64,000 bases of DNA. Source: Fibrobacteraceae bacterium (GTDB lineage Bacteria; Fibrobacterota; Fibrobacteria; Fibrobacterales; Fibrobacteraceae). The position numbers were made by a program, and so were the translations under genes. The stretch covers positions 24,096-88,095 of the forward strand of contig JAGBSH010000021.1 of the NCBI GenBank assembly GCA_017631885.1, in the 5' to 3' direction. Below, piece by piece: positions 36,632 through 45,407 of the stretch. How positions within the stretch are numbered: position 1 is the first letter of the stretch; each line of letters opens with the position of its first letter. The notes below the pieces were generated by a model that made no database searches, was not told where the DNA came from, and saw nothing but the letters and a program-made list of their open reading frames with translations.

Positions 36632-37303
36632 ATCTTCTGTTTTTACGCGTTTTCTTAAAAAATGAATTAGAGCATACGCAATAGGAGTGGCAGCAATTGC
36701 TTCTACCCCTAGTTTTGCGATATATTGTACGCCTATCATAGAAACAATATCTTGCATAGGAACTGTTCCATAAAAGGCTACTAAAACAAAAAGCGATGTA
36801 TCTAAAAAATGCCCAAAAACAGAAGAACCAATAGTTCTGACCCAAAGTTTGGCTTGCCCTGTTTTCTTTTTGATTTGAACCATTAACCAAGCGTTTAAAA
36901 GTTCTCCTAAAAGGAAGGCTAGTAAAGAAGCGATTGTGATTCGCGGGACATAAGAAAATAAAAGGCTATAAGCTTTTGCTGTTTCTGATGCGTGTTCTGG
37001 GTAAGGCAATAAAACACCTATAGAAGTAAACAGCACTAAGAAAATATTGCAAGAAAAAGTAAGCCAAATAACTTTTTTAGCTGTTTTGAAGCCGAAAACT
37101 TCTGTTAAAACATCTCCTAGCATGTAAGCCAATGGAAAAGTCAATGTTCCGGCATCAAATAATGTTATCGGGCCAACTGCTATAAGTTTTACAGCCATAA
37201 TGTTTGCTGTTAAATAGCAAGCCACCATAAAACCGGAAATCACCACTAAAGGAGAAAATGGATCTTTTCGGTTTTTTACAGGGTTTTCCGAGACCTGGTT
37301 CAT
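36620..37303 (-). CDS. queuosine precursor transporter YhhQ family
   Basis: A 227-residue membrane protein with six to seven helices. 'ANIMAVKLIAVGPITLFDAG' and 'LTFPLAYMLGDVLTEVFGF' near the N-terminus and 'FGHFLDTSLFVLVAFYG' are the YhhQ/VUT_1 signatures. YhhQ imports the queuosine precursors preQ0/preQ1 for tRNA position 34. The start is ATG 37303: GGAGG stands just upstream in 'GGAGGTTTATATG'. A longer in-frame start at 37330 lacks one. A PreQ1 riboswitch was looked for in the short upstream gap and is not evident. Confidence 0.88.
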   Translation of the reverse strand: MNQVSENPVKNRKDPFSPLVVISGFMVACYLTANIMAVKLIAVGPITLFDAGTLTFPLAYMLGDVLTEVFGFKTAKKVIWLTFSCNIFLVLFTSIGVLLPYPEHASETAKAYSLLFSYVPRITIASLLAFLLGELLNAWLMVQIKKKTGQAKLWVRTIGSSVFGHFLDTSLFVLVAFYGTVPMQDIVSMIGVQYIAKLGVEAIAATPIAYALIHFLRKRVKTEDSGI

Positions 37304-37398
37304 ATAAACCTCCATGTTTATGAACGCCACAAATATAAAAAGATTATTCCAAAAATAAAGCCTTTCTAATTATTTCTATCTTTTGACTTGGAGTTTTT

Positions 37399-40059
37399 AT
37401 GAAAAAATCTTTTTTATCTCAATATGGTTTTCTTTTAGCAAGTGCCGGATTCTTTCTGCTTTTGCTTCTTTTCATTTTTAGAGCTTTTGTTTTTGATAGT
37501 TCTACCCTAATGCTTAATAGCGACCAGTTAAATGGTATTGGTAGCCGTATTTTAAGAGCAGAAAATGCTATTGTCACAGAATGGGATGATTCTAGACTTG
37601 GCGGTGTGCCAACCATTGATGCTCTTTTTGCAGATGTTTATCACCCACTTGTTTGGGTGCAATTTATTACAGACCCAGCAAGAGCGGTTGGTTTTAAATT
37701 TATTTTAACCATCTGGGTGGCATTTTGTTCTGCATTACTTTTAGCTAAAACTCTAACCCAAAACAATTGGTTTTCAGCGTTACTTGCATTTCTTTACGCG
37801 CTTTCGCCTCAATATTTTACTTACATCTACGGCGGACACGACGGAAAAATGATGGTGTTTGCTATAGCACCACTTGCTTTGCTTTCTATCAGAAAAATTA
37901 TTCGTGAAGGGAAACTAGCACACGTTTTTTTACTTGCTCTTTGCATTGTCTGGATGATTTTAGGCTCACACTTGCAGCTTACTTACCTTTTCTTGTGGGG
38001 TGGCGGTTTCTATGCGCTTTATGAAACATTTACCCTTATCGCTTCAAAAAAAATACGCATACAGCGATTGTTAGCTACTGCAATTGCGCTTGCTTTTGGT
38101 TTACTTCTTTCTGCATTCCAGCTTTTACCACCTTACCTTTATACCACAAGAGATTCGGTTCGTGGAACCGCAGAAAAAACAAATTACGGCCACGCTGTTA
38201 GCTGGTCTTTGCACCAAGAAGAATTAGGAGCTTTGCTTATTCCTGGGTTTATTGGTGTAGATGTTTACGAACAAAACAAAAATACAAATGAAGTAGAAGG
38301 TTCTTCATTTGTAACTTACACGCCACAAGATTTCCGGTATGGTTCTCCATTTTATTGGGGCCACAATGCGTTTAAATTAAACCACGATAGTTGCGGGACA
38401 ATTCTTACATTCCTTGCTTTCTTGTGCTTTTTTATTCCGGGCAAAAAGCGTTATGCAGCGTTTTGGTTTTTAGGTTCTGTACTTGCGCTTTCTTATGCAA
38501 TGGGCGCGCATTCTCCGCTATTTTCTCTTTGGTATGAAATTTTACCAGGCGTGAAAAATTTCAGAGCTCCAAGTATGGCTTTGTTCTGGTTACCACTTGC
38601 CGCTCTTATGATGGCAGCTCCTGTACTTAAGTCTTTTGGCAATCAAGAACAAACAAAGCATCTTGGCAAAGGCGTTTTCCTTTTTGCCGTTCTTTTAGGC
38701 ATTCTTACAATAGCTAGGTTTAATTGGGAGACATTCCTTTCGCCTGTTGGTTTAGTGGTTTCTATTCTTTATGGCATTCTCTTTGTCGGAACAGTCCATT
38801 TATCAGAAAAAGATCAAAGGTTGTCTTGGCAAGCTTTCAGTAATGCTTTTACTTCCGGTTTTGAAGGAACATCAAAAATTTTACTTATTTCATTGTTCCT
38901 CCCCTTCCTTTTAATAGGAGCATTTTTCCTTTCAGGACAAAATTTGTTAGAAAATCCTGTAACAGCTCCTTACTTTAAGCCTTTACAGTTAGAAGCCATG
39001 AAAATGGGTGCAACCAAAATGTTGCCTTCTTTACTTTTGGTGCTTATTTCTAGTGGTGTTGTGTTCTTTATTTTAAAACTTTCCAAATTTTCAAACAAAA
39101 ATGCGGCTTTGATTCTTGCTCTCGTTGCTTCTGTGGAATTGTTCTTTATTAATGGCGTTTTTGTACAGAATGTTCCTAAAGAATCTTATATACAGCCAAA
39201 TAATCGTTTAATTGCCGCTATTAAACAAACAAATGATTCTCTGAATATTCCAAGAGTTCTTTCTCTTTCTAAGAACAATGCCCTTTCCGGAAATATTTTC
39301 CCTGCTTATAATCTTAGAAATGCTGGTGGTTTTCATGATAACGAATTAGCTTCTTATCAAGCGTTCAGAGGTGGCCCTAGTAGCGCTAATTTTATGATTG
39401 GGTTAGATAAACAAGGTGGAGCTCGACCATTTTTGGATTTAGCTAACATTGGAAGCATTATTTTTGATATGCCTCAAGGGACAACTTATATGCCTAACCC
39501 TACGGCAATGGGCGAAGGATTCCTTTACGGAAATGCTGTGGTTATGGATGATGCGACAGCTATTGAAACATTAAAAACAGCTGTTGTTCGCCAAGTTCAA
39601 CAAGAAATGCCAAAAGATTCTCTAGATTCTAATGGAGCCATTGATTCTCTTCTTAAAAAAGAACCTGAAGGATTTTTATACAGAGAAACACTTATTTTGT
39701 CAGAGAAACCTTCTATTTCTATGGATCAAGGTGTTCCTAATGGAAAAGCTGTGCTAATTGCAAGGCCTAAAATGGATACACAGGTTTTTGAAGTGGAGTC
39801 TGACCGCGAAGCAATGCTTTTTGTGAGTGGTAATTACCACCCTTACTGGAAAGCATTTGTAAATGATAAACCAGCAAAAGTTTATAAAGCATTTACTACA
39901 TTCCGTGCAGTTGAAGTGCCTAAAGGTAAATCAATTGTCCGCTTGGAATACCGTTCTGAGCCGTTCCATGCGACATTGAAGTTGTCTTTGGTTGTTTTGA
40001 TTGTTTTTGTGCTTTCTGCTATAGCTTTGGGTGTTTATCGCCATAAATTGAAAAAGTAA
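37399..40059 (+). CDS. YfhO family membrane protein
   Basis: An 886-residue integral membrane protein with about 12-14 helices. The N-terminal periplasmic loop 'MLNSDQLNGIGSRILRAENA' and 'DSRLGGVPTIDALFADVYHP' carries the acidic residues typical of GT-C-fold glycosyltransferases. A C-terminal beta-rich domain ('VSGNYHPYWKAFVNDKPAKV', 'FRAVEVPKGKSIVRLEYRS') precedes the last helix, as in YfhO. In Firmicutes YfhO glycosylates lipoteichoic acid; here the acceptor must be different and is unknown. A Ser/Asp-rich stretch (DSLDSNGAIDSL) occurs near residues 740-755. AGT TTT spacing gives no clear ribosome-binding site. The gene ends before a repeat cluster. Confidence 0.8.
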   Translation: MKKSFLSQYGFLLASAGFFLLLLLFIFRAFVFDSSTLMLNSDQLNGIGSRILRAENAIVTEWDDSRLGGVPTIDALFADVYHPLVWVQFITDPARAVGFKFILTIWVAFCSALLLAKTLTQNNWFSALLAFLYALSPQYFTYIYGGHDGKMMVFAIAPLALLSIRKIIREGKLAHVFLLALCIVWMILGSHLQLTYLFLWGGGFYALYETFTLIASKKIRIQRLLATAIALAFGLLLSAFQLLPPYLYTTRDSVRGTAEKTNYGHAVSWSLHQEELGALLIPGFIGVDVYEQNKNTNEVEGSSFVTYTPQDFRYGSPFYWGHNAFKLNHDSCGTILTFLAFLCFFIPGKKRYAAFWFLGSVLALSYAMGAHSPLFSLWYEILPGVKNFRAPSMALFWLPLAALMMAAPVLKSFGNQEQTKHLGKGVFLFAVLLGILTIARFNWETFLSPVGLVVSILYGILFVGTVHLSEKDQRLSWQAFSNAFTSGFEGTSKILLISLFLPFLLIGAFFLSGQNLLENPVTAPYFKPLQLEAMKMGATKMLPSLLLVLISSGVVFFILKLSKFSNKNAALILALVASVELFFINGVFVQNVPKESYIQPNNRLIAAIKQTNDSLNIPRVLSLSKNNALSGNIFPAYNLRNAGGFHDNELASYQAFRGGPSSANFMIGLDKQGGARPFLDLANIGSIIFDMPQGTTYMPNPTAMGEGFLYGNAVVMDDATAIETLKTAVVRQVQQEMPKDSLDSNGAIDSLLKKEPEGFLYRETLILSEKPSISMDQGVPNGKAVLIARPKMDTQVFEVESDREAMLFVSGNYHPYWKAFVNDKPAKVYKAFTTFRAVEVPKGKSIVRLEYRSEPFHATLKLSLVVLIVFVLSAIALGVYRHKLKK

Positions 40060-40084
40060 TGGCTAATTAAAGAGACCTTTTAAA

Positions 40085-40781
40085 AAGGCTTCTCTTGCGC
40101 AACTTGTCACTCGCTAACTTGCTAGCGACTTGTCATTGCGAGAAAACTTGCCATGCGGTTCTTGTCACTCGCGATGGAACGTAGTGACAGAAGCAATCTG
40201 CTCGCTAACAGATGGCCGCGAGGCACAAGGCCTCTCGCCATGACAATTTGTTTGTACACTTGCCCACGGTTCTTGCCCGAGAACCTTGTCATTGCGAGCC
40301 GTGCAGAAAGCACGGCGTGGCAATCTCTTTGCAAGCAACACTTGTTTTTGGATTACTTCGCTACGCTCGTAATGACAAAAAGCAAGATGGCCACGTCGTC
40401 TTAAAAGACTCCTCGCCATGACAATTTGTTGTTAGATCGCCACACTACGTTCGCGATGACAATTTATACTACGCTCGTAATGACAATTTATACTACGTTC
40501 GCGATGACAACCCTGAACTTGCCCACGGTTCTTGCCCGAGATCCTTGTCATTGCGAGCCGTGCAGAAAGCACGGCGTGGCAATCTCTTTGCAAGCAACAC
40601 TTGTTTTTGGATTACTTCGCTACGCTCGTAATGACAAAAGCCAAGATGGCCGCGTCGTCTTAAAAGACTCCTCGCCATGACAATTTGTTGTTAGATCGCC
40701 ACACTCCGTTCGCGATGACAATTTATACTACGCTCGTAATGACAATTTATACTGCGTTCGCGATGACAACCCTGAACTTGT
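40085..40781. repeat. family A repeat cluster
   Basis: More than a dozen short imperfect palindromes, each closed by ATGACA or TGTCAT. Outer stems vary in matched pairs: ATGGC/GCCAT (around the CGTCGTCTTAAAAGACTCCT core), ATCGC/GCGAT, ATTAC/GTAAT (around TTCGCTACGCTC) and GCAAT/ATTGC (around the GCCGTGCAGAAAGCACGG core). It lies between yfhO and the hisS upstream region. Open frames on both strands are by-products of the repeats. Known genomes carry similar TGTCATTGCGA elements. Confidence 0.88.
40259..40776 (+). repeat. 259-bp tandem duplication inside the family A cluster
   Basis: The stretch starting CTTGCCCACGGTTCTTG at 40259 is repeated almost identically from 40518, giving a period of 259 bases and two full copies. 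The second copy ends at about 40776, where the next CTTG runs into the family B element. Confidence 0.85.
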
Positions 40782-40893
40782 GCGTTAGGGGTTGATGCCC
40801 GGAGGGTTCGGACGCGTGAAACGTGGCTGAACGGACGCGCGACTTTTAAGTCGCGCGATAACGCAAAACCCCGCCCCGCCATTCTGGCGGGGA
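40777..40893 (-). repeat. family B structured repeat
   Basis: Read on the minus strand it gives: a hairpin CCCCGCC/GGCGGGG, TTTTGCGTTAT, a 10-bp palindromic hairpin CGCGCGACTT/AAGTCGCGCG, the block CGTCCGTTCAGCC, a short ACG/CGT stem, GTCCGAACCCTCCGGGC and CCCCTAACGC. The block order matches 9779-9888, while the hairpin sequences differ. It lies about 100 bases upstream of hisS. No promoter for hisS is obvious in the AT-rich 40894-40996. Confidence 0.7.
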
Positions 40894-40996
40894 ACGCCCA
40901 TTAAAAAAGTTTCTTTTCTTGATTTAAAAAAATATCCGTGCTGTTTTTTGCTAAATTTGAGTGCGGTTTTAACATTTTTATGAGATTTTTTTTGTT

Positions 40997-42295
40997 ATGA
41001 GTGCAAAAATTCAGCCACCTCAATTGCCTAAAGGAACTCGCGATTTTTACCCTGAAGCAGAACGCGTTCAGCAGTATATTTTTGATACTTGGCGTAAAGT
41101 TGCCGAAATGTTTGCTTATGAAGCTTATGAAGGCCCGATGTTTGAACATTTGGATTTGTTTACGGGTAAATCTGGTGATGAAATTGTTTCGCAACTTTAT
41201 AATTTTACCGATAAAGGCGGTAGAGATATTGCGCTTCGCCCAGAAATGACGCCTACCCTTGCTAGACTTGTGATTCAGAAAGGCCGCGAATTGAGAAAGC
41301 CTTTTAAGTGGTATAGTATGCCGCGCCTTTTCCGCTATGAAAAAGCGCAGAAAGGTCGTTTGCGTGAATTTTTCCAGCTGAATATGGATATTATCGGAAC
41401 AGATAGTATTTATGCTGAAGCAGATTTGCTTGCTGCTATTGCTACTATGCTTCGTCTTTTGGGCTTGAAAGATGAAAATTTTGTGATTGGCGTTTCTTCT
41501 AGAAAATTGCTTGCTACATACCTTGAAGAAATTGGCGTGGAAAATCCGGCTCTGGTTTACCCTGTTTTGGATAAGCGTTTAAAGATTGGCCCAGAGGCTT
41601 TTGCAAAAGCTCTTGCTGATGCAAATGTTTCTTGTGAACAAGTGGCTAAGCTAGATGCTTTGATGAGTTGTAAGACTTTAGATGAAGTGGATGCTTTGGT
41701 TGCTGAAGATGCGGCTAAAAATGCTTTGAATGAAATGAAGGAACTTTTCAATACGCTTAATGCGGCTGGTTATGCCGATTGCGTTGCTCTTGATTTGAGC
41801 GTTGTGCGTGGCCTTGCTTATTATACTGGCATTGTGTTTGAAGTTTTTGATCGTGGTAAGTCTATGCGCGCTATCGCTGGCGGTGGTCGCTATGATAGTC
41901 TTACCGAAAAATTAGGTGGCGATAGAATGCCTGGTGTTGGTTTTGGTATGGGCGATGTGGTTCTTGCTGATTTGCTCAGAGAATACAATTTGCTCCCTGA
42001 AATGAAGCAGAGTGTGGATTTTTATATCGCTAGCTTTACGAATGATATGCAAAAGATTTTTACGGTTGCTGAACAGTTTAGAAAGTTTGCAACTGGCGAA
42101 AAATACTTTGCTGTTTCTCACCCGCTTTCTTCTATGAAAATGGGAAAACAAATGGGCGAAGCAAATGGCCAAGGCGCTAAAATTGTGATTTATGTCGATG
42201 GCGATAAAGCAAGTGAAGGTTCTTTTGAATTTAAAGATCTTCGCGATGGTTCTATGCATATCGGTTCATTTGAAGAAATTGTCAACGCGTTATAA
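40997..42295 (+). CDS. hisS: histidyl-tRNA synthetase
   Basis: A 432-residue class II synthetase. Motif 1 region 'LPKGTRDFYPEAERVQQYIF'; 'LFTGKSGDEIVSQLYNF' and 'IALRPEMTPTLARLV' form the histidine/ATP site; motif 2 is 'YSMPRLFRYEKAQKGRLREF'. The HisRS-specific loop 'VVRGLAYYTGIVFEVF' and motif 3 'GVGFGMGDVVL' are present, with a C-terminal anticodon-binding domain from about 335. Length is typical (E. coli 424). The anticodon domain ends in 'FKDLRDGSMHIGSFEEI', as in the shorter HisRS group. It is followed six bases later by the SGNH gene on the same strand. Confidence 0.98.
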   Translation: MSAKIQPPQLPKGTRDFYPEAERVQQYIFDTWRKVAEMFAYEAYEGPMFEHLDLFTGKSGDEIVSQLYNFTDKGGRDIALRPEMTPTLARLVIQKGRELRKPFKWYSMPRLFRYEKAQKGRLREFFQLNMDIIGTDSIYAEADLLAAIATMLRLLGLKDENFVIGVSSRKLLATYLEEIGVENPALVYPVLDKRLKIGPEAFAKALADANVSCEQVAKLDALMSCKTLDEVDALVAEDAAKNALNEMKELFNTLNAAGYADCVALDLSVVRGLAYYTGIVFEVFDRGKSMRAIAGGGRYDSLTEKLGGDRMPGVGFGMGDVVLADLLREYNLLPEMKQSVDFYIASFTNDMQKIFTVAEQFRKFATGEKYFAVSHPLSSMKMGKQMGEANGQGAKIVIYVDGDKASEGSFEFKDLRDGSMHIGSFEEIVNAL

Positions 42296-42301
42296 ATACT
42301 G

Positions 42302-43885
42302 ATGAAACCATTTAATACCTTGCTTTGTATTTTGTTTGCGTTCCTTATCCTTGGAACAGTTTGTCTTGTTTTTCCCAAAGATGGTATTCCTTTTTTCTTT
42401 ACAACGCTTCGATTCCCGAGTCTTTCTGAAATGTTTCCAAAAGAATCTGATAAAGAATCTGTGGAAGCGCCCAAAGAAGACCCAGAAGAAGCGATTCGAC
42501 GAATGCTTGAAGAGACAAAGAAAAAAGAGTTTGCAGCTTATGCCGATTCTTTGAAGTATTACGAAGATTTTTTCAAAAACGGAGCAACACGATTTGATTT
42601 GCCTGATAATGACCCAACTTGGTTTGATAGATTTTTCTTGAATCTTGAAATTGCTTCTTTGGGCGACGGCGTTGTCCGTATTATTCATTATGGTGATTCT
42701 CAGTTAGAAGAAGATAGGATTTCTTCTACTATAAGAGAAGACTTGCAAACTATGTTTGGTGGCGCTGGTCCTGGTATGTTACCTGCGGTGGCTACTATTC
42801 CTGCAATGACTGTTTCGCATATTAATAGTGGCGGTTTAAACAGAAGAATTATTTTTGGCGATTCTTCTTTGCTTGCTATGCATAACCGTTATGGGCCTCT
42901 CGCTCAGATGGCAGAAATGTCTGGCGGTGCAACTATTACTTTTAAAAAACGCGAAGACAGAAAAAATCAGTTTCCACATATTGAAGGCTTTAGGCAAGTC
43001 CGAATTCTTGTGGGCAAAGAAAGTGCCAATTTTTCGGCGGCTTTGACCTATGATGCTATTTTAGAAAACGAAGAAGGGCAAAAAGAAGTTAAAAAGCTTA
43101 ACGCGCCTTCCCCTGAACTTCAAAAAATGGAAAAGCTTTCTGTCTATACTTTTAAACTCCCCCACAAAGCTTCTGGTGCAACTCTCAGACTTTCTGGTCG
43201 GGCTGAAATTTATGCCATTGCTGCCGATGATACGGCTGGTGTGGCTGTTGATAACGTGGCTATGCGTGGTAGTTCTGGAACTGTGTTCCACAAGATTGAT
43301 AAAAAGTTACTCGCTGAATCTTACGAAGCAATGAATGTTAAATTGCTTATTTTGCAATATGGCGGCAATTTGGTTCCTGGAATGACTGCTGCTACTGAGA
43401 ATTGGACAAAAAAAATCATTACAAGACAAATCAAGGTTCTTAAAGAAGTTTACCCAGAAGCCGATATTTTATTTATTGGACCTGCTGATATGTGTAAACA
43501 AATTAATGGAAAACTCCAATCTTACCCTGGTTTAAACAGAACAATTAAAATTTTACGTGAAATTGCTTTAGAAGAAGGCCTTGCTTATTGGGATATGCAT
43601 AGAGTTATGGGCGGTAACCAGTCTATGATTAGTTGGGTAAAACGCAACCCACCACTTGGATTTTCAGATTATATTCACTTTACAAGAGCTGGTGCAAACC
43701 ATATGGGTGATTTGTTCAGTTATTCTCTTAGAATGTATTACGATTATTTTAAATTCAGAGAAGCTCATAAAATTGATAACAAAAAATTAAATGCTATTCA
43801 AGCATTTTCTGATTCTCTCCAATCTTCAAAGAATGATTCTCTTGCACAAAAAGATTCTCTTGAAAAAACTGTGGAGGCGCCTTGA
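42302..43885 (+). CDS. SGNH/GDSL family protein, probable O-acetyltransferase or esterase (gene 1)
   Basis: A 527-residue membrane-anchored protein: N-terminal helix 'LLCILFAFLILGTVCLVF', then a charged linker. An SGNH domain follows with block I 'IIHYGDSQLEED' (nucleophile Ser133) and block V Asp456-x-x-His459 in 'SDYIHFTRAG'. A beta-sandwich insert lies at about 200-330 ('ATLRLSGRAEIYAIAADDTA'), as in Ape/PatB-like and Bacteroidota SGNH proteins. A C-terminal Ser/Asp-rich tail repeats DSL. It is the first of three genes (two SGNH plus MBOAT) separated by -4 and 2 bases, the arrangement of envelope polysaccharide O-acetylation systems. Block I is canonical GDS. Confidence 0.8.
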   Translation: MKPFNTLLCILFAFLILGTVCLVFPKDGIPFFFTTLRFPSLSEMFPKESDKESVEAPKEDPEEAIRRMLEETKKKEFAAYADSLKYYEDFFKNGATRFDLPDNDPTWFDRFFLNLEIASLGDGVVRIIHYGDSQLEEDRISSTIREDLQTMFGGAGPGMLPAVATIPAMTVSHINSGGLNRRIIFGDSSLLAMHNRYGPLAQMAEMSGGATITFKKREDRKNQFPHIEGFRQVRILVGKESANFSAALTYDAILENEEGQKEVKKLNAPSPELQKMEKLSVYTFKLPHKASGATLRLSGRAEIYAIAADDTAGVAVDNVAMRGSSGTVFHKIDKKLLAESYEAMNVKLLILQYGGNLVPGMTAATENWTKKIITRQIKVLKEVYPEADILFIGPADMCKQINGKLQSYPGLNRTIKILREIALEEGLAYWDMHRVMGGNQSMISWVKRNPPLGFSDYIHFTRAGANHMGDLFSYSLRMYYDYFKFREAHKIDNKKLNAIQAFSDSLQSSKNDSLAQKDSLEKTVEAP

Positions 43886-45405
43886 AACAACGTCTTCTAA
43901 TCTTTTTAGTTTTTTGTTTAGTTTCTTTTGCAAGTGCTTTGCCTGAAAAAGCTTTGGCTGGTTTTGATTTGTTTGACACTACATCAAATCAACTTATTTT
44001 CCCAAAAGGCGATTCTGCTTTCACGCCATTTTTTGAAAAATTGGATTCTTTAGTTTTTAAAAATAAAGGGAAAATCAGAATTTTGCACATTGGTGGTTCT
44101 CATATCCAGGCTGATGTGATTTCTGGAAAAATTAGAGAACGTTTTGCAAAAAACTACCCCGCTACCCCTGCTGACAGAGGCTTTGTGTTCCCTTATTCAG
44201 CAGCAAGAACAAATACGCCGTCAAGTTATTCTTCGGCTTATCGTGGCAAATGGGATATGAGTAAAAATGTTTTGCGCGAAATTACAAAACCGCTTGGACT
44301 TTTAGGAATAGCTGTCAGTACAGAAGACCCGCGAGCTGAATTTACTATTGCATTAAATCGCTATAACCCAGATCCAATCTGGTATTACGACCAGGTAAGA
44401 CTTTTTGGTTATTCTGATAGTAACGATGTAAAACCGGTTTTGCATTTGGATTCTACAATAATTTTAGGCGAATTTGATTCAACAAGTAGTTCTTATGTCT
44501 TTAATTTGCCGCGTCTTGCCGATACATTACAAATTTCAATGTTGTGGAACGATACGCTTTTACAGGATTCTTTAGCTAAAGCTATTGAAGATTCCATTAG
44601 ACAAGATTCTATCAATGCTTTGATTCCCAAAGATTCTCTGTCTAAAGATTCTTTGAAACTTGCAGTCAACGATTCTTTGCTTACCCAACCTGCTTTAGAT
44701 TCTATGTTTCAAGATTCTTTAGTAATTGCTGATACCGTTTTACGCCCGCGTTTCCCGAAGTTTACTGTTTCAGGAATTTTGTTAGAAAATAAATTATCAG
44801 GCATTGCTTATACAAGCGTTGGTATTAACGGAGCAAGAGTGCCTAATTACTTTAAAGAACCATGCCCTAATTTTGAAAAAGAACTCGCGTTCTTTAAACC
44901 TGATTTGGTGATTCTCGCTGTTGGTATAAACGATGCCAATGTGGAACATTTCAATGAAAAACAATTTATGGCTAATTACGACACGCTGATTACACGTTTA
45001 AGAAATATTTCACCGAATGTGCCAATAATATTTACCACTAATAATGATTCTTATCGAAAAAAACGCCGCCGTTATGTAGAACACCCTAATGGTGAACTTG
45101 CAAGGCAAGCATTTTTCCAAATGGCTGAAAAATATAACGGAGCCGTTTGGGATATGTTTTCACTTATGGGTGGGCTTGGTTCTATGAAAGAATGGGAAAA
45201 AGCAGGGCTCGCCAAAAAAGATAAAGTTCATTTTACCCACGCTGGTTATGTCTTTTTAGGAGATATGTTCTATAGAGCATTCTTAAAAGCTTATTATATG
45301 CATCTTGCTAAAAAGCCTGCTGAAGAACCAGAAAATAAAGAAATTTCTCCTGTAGATAAAAAAGCGAGCGATTCGCCTACAGCACAAACCGAAAAAGAAA
45401 AATAA
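43882..45405 (+). CDS. SGNH family protein with variant GGS block (gene 2)
   Basis: A 507-residue exported protein (signal 'LLIFLVFCLVSFASALPEK'). Block I reads 'ILHIGGSHIQAD': the serine (Ser73) is kept, but the usual Asp of GDS is Gly. Block V is Asp447-x-x-His450 in 'DKVHFTHAGY', and 'ILAVGINDAN' supplies the Gly/Asn oxyanion blocks, so a full catalytic set is present. A Ser/Asp-rich insert of about 60 residues (about 225-285, many DSL repeats) sits inside the beta-sandwich region. The start overlaps the upstream SGNH stop (ATGA-type), and MBOAT follows after two bases. It may be the second acyl-transfer partner or a de-O-acetylase; the sequence does not decide. Confidence 0.75.
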   Translation: MKQRLLIFLVFCLVSFASALPEKALAGFDLFDTTSNQLIFPKGDSAFTPFFEKLDSLVFKNKGKIRILHIGGSHIQADVISGKIRERFAKNYPATPADRGFVFPYSAARTNTPSSYSSAYRGKWDMSKNVLREITKPLGLLGIAVSTEDPRAEFTIALNRYNPDPIWYYDQVRLFGYSDSNDVKPVLHLDSTIILGEFDSTSSSYVFNLPRLADTLQISMLWNDTLLQDSLAKAIEDSIRQDSINALIPKDSLSKDSLKLAVNDSLLTQPALDSMFQDSLVIADTVLRPRFPKFTVSGILLENKLSGIAYTSVGINGARVPNYFKEPCPNFEKELAFFKPDLVILAVGINDANVEHFNEKQFMANYDTLITRLRNISPNVPIIFTTNNDSYRKKRRRYVEHPNGELARQAFFQMAEKYNGAVWDMFSLMGGLGSMKEWEKAGLAKKDKVHFTHAGYVFLGDMFYRAFLKAYYMHLAKKPAEEPENKEISPVDKKASDSPTAQTEKEK

Positions 45406-45407
45406 TT

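Noticed and set aside
40085..40781. CRISPR array
   Set aside because: Repeat spacing is irregular, 'spacers' are themselves repeats, units are palindromes in both orientations, and no cas gene is present.
40085..40882. Several 60-85-codon open frames with translations like 'LRYARNDK' in the repeat clusters (also at 10.5, 47.9 and 63.7 kb)
   Set aside because: They arise on both strands from the palindromic repeats, lack ribosome-binding sites, and such products are a well-known annotation artefact.
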